64,000 nt of DNA. It comes from CAVVMA01 sp963788205 (GTDB lineage Bacteria; Desulfobacterota; Binatia; Binatales; Binataceae). Location: NCBI GenBank assembly GCA_963788205.1, contig CAWBGG010000004.1:84325-148324 (forward strand), read 5' to 3'. The notes under the pieces are model-generated. The model saw only the letters and a program-made list of their open reading frames with translations, was not told the DNA's origin and did no database searches. Both the position numbers and the translations under genes were made by a program. Below are positions 56,602 to 64,000 of this stretch, piece by piece; the stretch's first letter is position 1; each line of letters begins with the position of its first letter.

Positions 56602-59388
56602 ATGGCGCGAAAAAGAATCAAGACTCTGGCCGTTGAGTGGGGCGTCTCGCTGGAAGACGCGCTGGCCAGTTGCGTGCGGCTCCGAATCGGCCACACTCAT
56701 TCCGATTCGAGCCTGCTCTCGCAGGATGAAGCCGACCGCGTGAAGGCCGATCTCGACGAGCAGGCCCACCGCGCGACCCTGCTCAGCCGTGAGACCTTGG
56801 TCGAGACCAGCGCGGGCAAGGTGCTCGAGAAGCGGCTGACGGCGACCGTGATGCGCCGGCGGCATACCGAGCCGGTCGCGGCCCGAGCTTTATCGGACGA
56901 GCCGTTCCACTTCGAAGTCGAACCAAGCGCGAGCGAGCCGTTCGTCACTTCGTTCGGCGATCAACCGCCGATCGCCGAGCCGGTGCTCGCGACCCCTGAG
57001 CCTCAAGTTGATTTGACACCGCCGCCAGCGGCGCCGCCGCCTGTCGCGCAAGCCCGCGCAGAGAGCCCGGCGCCGGTGCACGAGCGTCCTGTTGCTGCGC
57101 AGCCGGCCCGGCCACGTACGGCTCCGGCCGCGCCCCCGCTGCCTCATCGCGGCCCCGAACCGGCGGTGGCGGCGGGCCGGACCGGTTTTCGATCCGATGG
57201 GCGTACGATCAGTCTGACCAGCAGCGCGCACGCCGCCGCTCCTTCGCTCGATGACGGCCAGCGCGGTCCCAAGGTGTTGGGCAAGATCGATCTTCGCCGT
57301 CCGGCGCCACGCCCGGCCGCTCCCGTAGGGCGTCCCATGGGTCCGTCCCGTCCCGGTACGCCGTATCGCTCGGGCGCCGCGCCAACGCCGGTCGCTCCCG
57401 AGGCGCCGCCGACCCCGCCCGATCAGCAAAAGCCGGGCGCGCGTGCGATCAAAAAACGGCGCGTCGTCAAGAAAGATGCGAGCGACTTTACCGCTGAGCG
57501 CGAGATGCGCGGGTTACGCGTGCCCAAGAAACGGCGCGCGTTGCCGGGCAAGGAGCAGCGCAAGACCGAAATCACCACGCCCAAGGCCTCCAAGCGCGTG
57601 GTCCGGATCGCCGAGGGTGTCACGGTCGGCGATCTGGCGCGCAACATCGGAGTCAAGGCCGGCGAGCTGATCAAGAAGCTGATGGCGATGGGCGTGATGT
57701 CCACGCTCAACCAGATGCTGGATCCCGACACCGCCACGCTGGTCGCCAACGAGTTCGGCTACAGCGTCGAGAATGTCGCCTTCGACGTCGAGTCCGCGAT
57801 CGACGAGGATTCCGAAGAAGAAGCGGGCGAGCCCGCTCCCCGTCCGCCGGTCGTGACCGTGATGGGCCACGTCGACCACGGCAAGACCTCGCTGCTCGAT
57901 GCGATCCGCAAGACCAACGTTACCGCCGGCGAGTTCGGCGGAATTACCCAGCATATCGGCGCCTACACCGTGACTGCGCACGATCGCCAGATCACTTTTG
58001 TCGACACGCCGGGCCACGAGGCGTTCACCGCGATGCGCGCGCGCGGCGCCAAGGTCACCGATATCGTGGTGCTGGTGGTCGCCGCCGACGAAGGTGTGAT
58101 GCCGCAGACGATCGAGGCGATCAATCATGCGCGGGCGGCCAAGGTGCCGATTATCGCCGCGATCAACAAAATCGACCGGCCCGAGGCCAACCTCGATCGC
58201 GTCAAGCAGCAACTCTCGGAGCAGGGACTAATCCCCGAAGACTACGGCGGACAAACCATCGCAGTTCCGGTCTCGGCCCGCAGCGGCGAGGGAATCGAGC
58301 GCTTGCTCGAAATGATCCTGCTGCAGGCCGATCTGATGGAGCTTAAGGCGGTGCCCGATCGCCTCGCGCGCGGCACGGTGGTCGAGTCGCAACTCGATCG
58401 TGGCCGCGGCCCGGTTGCCACCGTCCTGATCCAGCAGGGCACGCTGCATCAGGGGGATCCGTTCGTGTGCGGGGTCACGTATGGGCGCGTGCGCGCGATG
58501 CTGGACCATCGCGGCGAGCGCATGACCGAGGCCGGCCCTTCGATACCGGTCGAGATCTTCGGCCTCTCGGAAGTGCCGGAGCCGGGGACCTCGTTCACGG
58601 CGCTGGCCGAGGAAGCCAAGGCCCGGCAGGTCGCGGAATTCCGCCGCTCCAAGCAGCGCGAAGGCGAGCTCGCCAAGACCAGCCGCGTCTCGCTGGAAGA
58701 TTTGAGCCAGAAGATGCGCGCGGGCGAGGTCCGGGAGCTCAAGGTAATCATCAAGGGCGACGTGCAGGGCAGCGTCGAAGCGCTAGCCGACTCGCTGCGG
58801 CGCCTGTCCAACGATGAAGTCAAGCTCGACATCGTTCATTCCTCGGCCGGCGCGATTTCGGAAACCGACGTGACGCTGGCCGAAGCCTCCAAGGCGCTGG
58901 TGATCGGTTTCAATATCCGCCCCGAGGCCAAGGCCGCCGCGCTCGCCGAGAAACAAGGTGTAGAGATTCGCCTCTATACGATCATCTACGACGCGATCAA
59001 CGACATTCGCGAGGCGATGGAGGGCCTGCTCGCGCCGACCTATCGCGAGAAGGCGCTGGGACGAGCGGAGGTGCGCAAGACTTTCTCGGTGCCGGGCGCG
59101 ACGATTGCGGGCTCGATGGTCACCGACGGCAAGATCACGCGCAGCTCGCGCGCGCGGCTGGTGCGCGACGCCCGCGTGGTATGGGAAGGGAAAATCGGCT
59201 CGCTCAGGCGCTTTAAGGACGACGCGCGCGAAGTCGCGGCCGGCTACGAATGCGGTATCGGGCTCGAGAATTACAATGACGTGAAGCCCGGCGATATTGT
59301 CGAGGCGTTCGAGATGGAGACCGTGCTGCGCAAGCTGACCGCGCCCAAGGCGGAAACCGGCCGGGGCCAAGCCGCCGCTTCGACCTGA
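56602..59388 (+). CDS. infB: Translation initiation factor IF-2
   Basis: 928 residues. A short N-terminal IF2_N motif (IKTLAVEWGVSLEDALASCV) is followed by a long Pro/Ala/Arg linker (about 110-310), a second IF2_N region (VTVGDLARNIGVKAGELIKKLMAMGVMST), the GTPase domain with GHVDHGKT (about residue 424), DTPGHEAF and NKIDRPE, then the beta-barrel domains and the initiator-tRNA-binding C2. Brings fMet-tRNA to the 30S subunit. Ends the operon here; the usual rbfA and truB do not follow. Confidence 0.96.
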   Translation: MARKRIKTLAVEWGVSLEDALASCVRLRIGHTHSDSSLLSQDEADRVKADLDEQAHRATLLSRETLVETSAGKVLEKRLTATVMRRRHTEPVAARALSDEPFHFEVEPSASEPFVTSFGDQPPIAEPVLATPEPQVDLTPPPAAPPPVAQARAESPAPVHERPVAAQPARPRTAPAAPPLPHRGPEPAVAAGRTGFRSDGRTISLTSSAHAAAPSLDDGQRGPKVLGKIDLRRPAPRPAAPVGRPMGPSRPGTPYRSGAAPTPVAPEAPPTPPDQQKPGARAIKKRRVVKKDASDFTAEREMRGLRVPKKRRALPGKEQRKTEITTPKASKRVVRIAEGVTVGDLARNIGVKAGELIKKLMAMGVMSTLNQMLDPDTATLVANEFGYSVENVAFDVESAIDEDSEEEAGEPAPRPPVVTVMGHVDHGKTSLLDAIRKTNVTAGEFGGITQHIGAYTVTAHDRQITFVDTPGHEAFTAMRARGAKVTDIVVLVVAADEGVMPQTIEAINHARAAKVPIIAAINKIDRPEANLDRVKQQLSEQGLIPEDYGGQTIAVPVSARSGEGIERLLEMILLQADLMELKAVPDRLARGTVVESQLDRGRGPVATVLIQQGTLHQGDPFVCGVTYGRVRAMLDHRGERMTEAGPSIPVEIFGLSEVPEPGTSFTALAEEAKARQVAEFRRSKQREGELAKTSRVSLEDLSQKMRAGEVRELKVIIKGDVQGSVEALADSLRRLSNDEVKLDIVHSSAGAISETDVTLAEASKALVIGFNIRPEAKAAALAEKQGVEIRLYTIIYDAINDIREAMEGLLAPTYREKALGRAEVRKTFSVPGATIAGSMVTDGKITRSSRARLVRDARVVWEGKIGSLRRFKDDAREVAAGYECGIGLENYNDVKPGDIVEAFEMETVLRKLTAPKAETGRGQAAAST

Positions 59389-59458
59389 GCGGCGAGCATC
59401 GTGATCTTGTGATGCCTCTCCTTGACCAGGAGGGCGTTGCATAACCGAGAAGCCAGGC

Positions 59459-59493
59459 AAATCGCTCCACGAGGAATCTACGCGGAGCGATTT
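59459..59493. terminator. Bidirectional hairpin between infB and nuoG
   Basis: AAATCGCTCC (59459-59468) and GGAGCGATTT (59484-59493) are exact complements around a 15-base loop, followed by TTTCTTTTC on the plus strand and preceded by A-rich sequence on the minus side. It separates the convergent infB and nuoG genes. The loop sequence (gaggaatctacgcggag) matches the dispersed element at 27475-27580. Confidence 0.7.
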
Positions 59494-59506
59494 TCTTTTC
59501 TGCGGG

Positions 59507-61115
59507 TTACGAAGCGCCGGCGGGGGTCTGCAACGCCGGCGGCTCGGCGAGCATCGCGCCGTGCGGGGCGAGAGCGGCGGGCGACAGACCGTGAAAGGCG
59601 GGCTCGGAGGCGGCCATCTCGGCGAATAGCAGTTCGGCCGCAGCCGGGCGCGTGATGCCGTCGAGCGCGTGGCTTAGCCGCGCGATCACTTCGGTCGCGG
59701 CGAGCGCCTCGCCCGGAGGATCGAACGCCCGAAAGATGCGTTGCACGCGGCCCTGAAAATTGGTGAAGCTCCCGTCGATCTCCGGGTAGGCGGCAATCGG
59801 CAAGACCTGATTCGCCATCTGGCCGGTCTCGTTCGCGTCGGTATCGAGCACGATCAGATAGTCCAGCGCGCCGAAGCGGCGGACGAAGTCGGCCTCACTG
59901 AGCGCGCGAACCAGATCGGCCCTGAGCACGATCATCACCTTGAGCTCGCCCGAGGCGACCGCAGCCGCGAGCCGATCGATTGAACCGGTGGAGAGTCCAA
60001 GCGCCTCAAGTCCGCGCGTGTTCGGGTTCTTGTTGGCGCGAATCAGCATATGGTCGTCGCCGCTCGCACCGGGGGGCGTCCATCCAAATCCGCTCAGATG
60101 ACCTGATCCGATCGTCGTCGTGAGCAGGCGCTTGAGCGCAAAGGCTTCCTCGTTGGTCGCCTGCGCGCCGACAATCGCGCCGATCGCGGCGGCGCCGCTG
60201 ACCTCCCGAGTCTCCGCGATGCGCTCCGCAGCGCGGCGAATCGCCGCCGCCCATCCCTCCGGTACCAGCCGATCCTTGGCTTGCACCAGCGGCGCGGCCA
60301 GCCGGCTCTCGCTCTGGAGGCTGGGAAACCCGTGGCGCCCCTCATCGCACATCCAGTAGCTGTTTACCTCCGGATTGTAGCGCGGCTTCATCCGGTAGAT
60401 GCGCCCCCGCTGGTGATGGATGTCGATCGAGCATCCGCGTTCGCATCCGCCGCAGATCGAGGGCGAGCGATGCAGGTACCACACCCGCATCCGGAAGCGG
60501 AAATCTTTTTCGGTCAGCGCGCCGACCGGGCAGATATCGACGACATTGCCGGCATACTGGTTGTCGACTTTCGCGCCCGGATAAGTGTCGATCTTGTTGT
60601 GATCGCCGCGCTCGAAAATCGCCAGCTCGTGGGTCTGCGTAATCTCGTCGAAAAACCGCGTGCAGCGCGCGCACAGGATGCATCGCTCCTGGTCGAGCAT
60701 CACGCCCGAGCCGATATCGATCGCCTTGCCGCGGTGGTTCTTCTTGCCGAGCGGAAAGCGCGAGGGGCGATCGTCGTAGTCCATGTAGTAGTCCTGGAGC
60801 TTGCACTCGCCCGCCTGATCGCAGACCGGACAATCTATCGGATGGTTGATCAGCAGGAATTCGAGCACCGCCGCCTGCGCCTGCTTGACCCGATCGTTGC
60901 TGGTATGCACCACCATTCCTTCGGCCACCTTGGTGTTGCACGCGATCTGGAGCTTGGGCATCTTTTCGACTTCGACCAGGCACATTCGGCAGTTGCCGAC
61001 GATCGTGAGCCCCGGATGGTAGCAATAGTGCGGAATTTCGATGTCAACGCGCTCGGCCGCGTCGATCAGATTGATTCCCGCGGGCGCCTCCAGCGTCTTG
61101 CCGTCGATGGTCGTT

Positions 61116-61123
<8 letters not shown>
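59507..61123 (-). CDS. nuoG: NADH-quinone oxidoreductase subunit G
   Basis: 538 residues, on the short side for NuoG. The N-terminus has the 2Fe-2S ferredoxin domain (CYHPGLTIVGNCRMCLVEVEK), the His-Cys3 4Fe-4S region (HPIDCPVCDQAGECKLQD), CILCARCTRFFDEITQTHEL and the extra CGGCERGCSIDIHH cluster at about 225, followed by a reduced molybdopterin-like domain without cofactor residues. It is the iron-sulfur relay subunit of Complex I. Overlaps nuoF by eight bases. Confidence 0.93.
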
Positions 61124-62444
<1,321 letters not shown>

Positions 62445-62458
62445 CGAGTATGTGGTGA

Positions 62459-63016
62459 TTAACGGGCGCCGGCCTGATGCGCGCCTTGCTGATGCTTTTC
62501 CTGGAGCGCGCCCAGCTTCTGCTTCTGGCCCTGGATCTTGCGCTGCAACGCCATTAAGGCGTCCAGCACTCCCTCAGGGCGCGGCGGGCATCCGGGAACA
62601 TACACGTCGACCGGGACGATCCGATCGATTCCGGGCAGCGTGGCATAGTTGTCGTAGAAGCCGCCGGTCGATGCGCACGCGCCGAACGCCATCACCCACT
62701 TCGGCTCCGCCATCTGATCATAGACGCGGCGCAGAATCGGGCCCTGGCGAATCGAGACCGTGCCGACCACCATCAGCAGGTCAGCCTGGCGCGGGGTGAA
62801 GCGCGGCAGCAGCGCCCCGAAGCGGTCGATATCGTAGGGCGTCGCCGCCAGCGCCATGTATTCCATCGCGCAGCACGCAGTCGCGAACGGATAGGGAAAG
62901 ATCGAGAACTTCCGCGCCCATCCGATCGCCTTGTCCAGGCGCGTGAGAATCGCGGTGTCGCCGAGCAGGATTTCCTCGCCCTTGCTCAACTCGCTGATCG
63001 GTTTGTTACCCGCCAT
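62459..63016 (-). CDS. nuoB: NADH-quinone oxidoreductase subunit B
   Basis: 185 residues. Carries the N2-cluster cysteines: CC in FATACCAMEYM, CAS in FGACASTGG and CPP in YVPGCPPRPE. A Gln/Lys-rich tail follows. It is the subunit that delivers electrons to quinone. Here it is directly followed by nuoF (14 bases), without the usual nuoC, nuoD and nuoE. Confidence 0.93.
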   Translation of the reverse strand: MAGNKPISELSKGEEILLGDTAILTRLDKAIGWARKFSIFPYPFATACCAMEYMALAATPYDIDRFGALLPRFTPRQADLLMVVGTVSIRQGPILRRVYDQMAEPKWVMAFGACASTGGFYDNYATLPGIDRIVPVDVYVPGCPPRPEGVLDALMALQRKIQGQKQKLGALQEKHQQGAHQAGAR

Positions 63017-63086
63017 GTTGCTCCGTTCCCGACGTTAGCAAGCGCCGCGCAAGCCGGTCAATGTGATCGGGCGCGTCGGTGCTGGT

Positions 63087-63311
63087 TCAGTCGCTGTGCG
63101 GCTCTGGAAGTTCTTGCTGTTCCTGAAGAGCCGACTCAAGCCACAGTTCCTTTGCCGCTCTGCCTTGTCACATGGCTTCGGAAGGAGACTTTCCGTGGGC
63201 CGTGCATCCCGGCAGTTCCGGATATCGGATTATCCAGGCATCGGACTCAGGATCGAAATCCAACACCATTCTGTACGGAAGTTTCTTGTAATAACTCAAG
63301 GTCTTAGCCAT
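63087..63311 (-). pseudogene. hicB: HicB-type antitoxin with an in-frame stop
   Basis: The ATG at 63311 gives MAKTLSYYKKLPYRMVLDFD and then PESDAWIIRYPELPGCTAHGKSPSEAM, the partial RNase-H fold of HicB, followed by TGA at 63170-63168 and, in the same frame, QGRAAKELWLESALQEQQELPEPHSD to a second stop at 63089-63087. The two halves join without indels; the TGA replaces a residue that is often Arg in relatives (CGA to TGA would do it). No HicA toxin gene is visible on either side. Probably a decayed antitoxin. Confidence 0.7.
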
Positions 63312-63376
63312 CGATTTTCTTCCGTCGCGCGCGAAGGCCAGACACCCTCACCGCTCGCGCGCTTCGCGCGCACGCC

Positions 63377-63400
63377 GCCTCTCCCTGGTCAGGGAGAGGC
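63377..63400. repeat. Perfect hairpin upstream of acnA stop side
   Basis: GCCTCTCCCTG (63377-63387) and CAGGGAGAGGC (63390-63400) are exact complements with a two-base loop. The cctctccc core is shared with the element at 10232-10409. It lies between the HicB remnant and the 3' end of acnA and could serve as a terminator-like structure for acnA on the minus strand, although no T run follows. Confidence 0.55.
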
Positions 63401-63434
63401 GCAGACAAAAAATCGCGACGCGACTATGTAGCCT

Positions 63435-64000
63435 TCATCCGCGCGCCAGCTCGCGCAGCATGTAGGGCAGGATTCCGCCGTGGCGGACGTACTCGACTTC
63501 TTCGGGCGTATCGACGCGCGCGATCACCTCGAACTCGCGTGACTTGCCCGCATCGTCGGCCCGCACCTTCAAGCGCTGCCCGACCTTTACGCCGGCCGCG
63601 AGCGGACCGATGGCGTAGACTTCGTGCCCGGTCAGACCCAGCGACTGGCGATTCTGTCCCTGCACGAACTCCAGCGGCAGCACGCCCATCCCGACCAGGT
63701 TGCTGCGATGGATTCGCTCGAAGCTCTCCGCGATCACGGCGCGCACGCCGAGCAGTTGCGGACCCTTGGCGGCCCAGTCGCGCGAGGAGCCGGTGCCGTA
63801 CTCTTTGCCGGCAATCACGATCAGCGGCACGCCTTCCTTGCGATAGCGCTCGCTGGCCTCGAAAATCGTGGTCTGCTCGCCGTCCGGGAGATGCACCGTG
63901 AAGCCGCCCTCAACTCCGGGCACGAGCTGATTCTTGAGCCTGATGTTGGCGAAGGTTCCACGCACCATTACCTCATGATTGCCGCGCCGCGCGCCGTATG
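63435..64000 (-). CDS. acnA: Aconitate hydratase, C-terminal part (5' end outside window)
   Basis: The frame is open to the right edge. YGARRGNHEVMVRGTFANIRLKNQL, GVPLIVIAGKEYGTGSSRDWAAKGP, RSNLVGMGVLPLEF and the terminal GGILPYMLREL are the C-terminal swivel domain of AcnA/IRP1-type aconitases, with the active-site SSRDWAAKG. Interconverts citrate and isocitrate in the TCA cycle. Confidence 0.95.
   Translation of the reverse strand, partial: YGARRGNHEVMVRGTFANIRLKNQLVPGVEGGFTVHLPDGEQTTIFEASERYRKEGVPLIVIAGKEYGTGSSRDWAAKGPQLLGVRAVIAESFERIHRSNLVGMGVLPLEFVQGQNRQSLGLTGHEVYAIGPLAAGVKVGQRLKVRADDAGKSREFEVIARVDTPEEVEYVRHGGILPYMLRELARG

Noticed and set aside
63087..63311. Selenocysteine or recoded UGA in HicB
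   Set aside because: No SECIS-like hairpin was seen right after the TGA and HicB proteins do not use selenocysteine; a point mutation or error is simpler.
63063..63431. Plus-strand frame near the right end
   Set aside because: It is antisense to the HicB remnant and shows no family pattern.

Overview
The window is 64 kb of G+C-rich bacterial chromosome. It carries ordinary housekeeping operons (rimP-nusA-ylxR-infB; nuoB-nuoF-nuoG; acs; an aconitase running off the right edge) among many secreted, surface and accessory genes. The content suggests a free-living, aerobic, Gram-negative soil or sediment organism: Complex I, a PBP5-like carboxypeptidase, a bactofilin, four short-chain dehydrogenases, paired MaoC hydratases, SBBP-repeat and ASH-domain exported proteins, and many GT-C glycosyltransferases. 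A Binatota/Desulfobacterota-like or Acidobacteria-like lineage would fit. That is inference from gene content; there is no rRNA or tRNA in the window to test it.

Layout. 0-10 kb: a truncated S74-type tail-fibre-like protein, a secreted ASH/GH16-like protein, a secreted split-barrel protein, an SDR, an SBBP-repeat propeller and a GT-C membrane enzyme. 10-20 kb: repeat-rich spacers, an SDR, a second secreted split-barrel protein, a roughly 2 kb A/T-richer island bounded by imperfect 41-bp direct repeats, DUF983, an aminotransferase, an excisionase-type HTH protein, DUF72, a VapBC-type toxin-antitoxin pair and a secreted propeller. 20-29 kb: bactofilin, an alkaline-phosphatase-superfamily enzyme, an atypical SDR, a DUF262/HNH defence-type protein, a DsbA-like protein, a TusA-like protein and a D,D-carboxypeptidase. 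28.8-36 kb: a divergent surface-glycosylation cluster with three GT-C enzymes and a shared secreted carbohydrate-binding-like domain. 36-44 kb: an ICMT-type methyltransferase, an ATP-dependent DNA ligase, a BatA/VWA pair and an SDR. 44.5-47.5 kb: a one-direction island with a DNA methyltransferase, a probable restriction enzyme, a zinc-ribbon protein, a RusA-like nuclease and a small basic protein. 47.5-54 kb: GFA protein, two MaoC proteins, GH57, SdpI, acetyl-CoA synthetase and a composite repeat. 54-59 kb: rimP-nusA-ylxR-infB. 59.5-64 kb: nuoG, nuoF, nuoB, a broken HicB antitoxin and acnA.

A recurring feature is single-base frameshifts in otherwise well-conserved genes: the SBBP protein, the AP-superfamily enzyme, a GT-C enzyme, a small island protein, the RusA-like gene, GH57 and rimP. 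Most lie in short homopolymers. One of them creates a false in-frame fusion of GH57 with SdpI. Because rimP is hit, uncorrected long-read consensus error is at least as likely as real gene decay. Affected genes are annotated in both pieces. Many starts are TTG or GTG.

Dispersed palindromic elements (at least two sequence families) fill the spaces between genes near 10.3, 11.7, 16.2, 18.3, 23.1, 27.5, 59.5 and 63.4 kb. No CRISPR array, tRNA, rRNA, transposase or integrase was seen.
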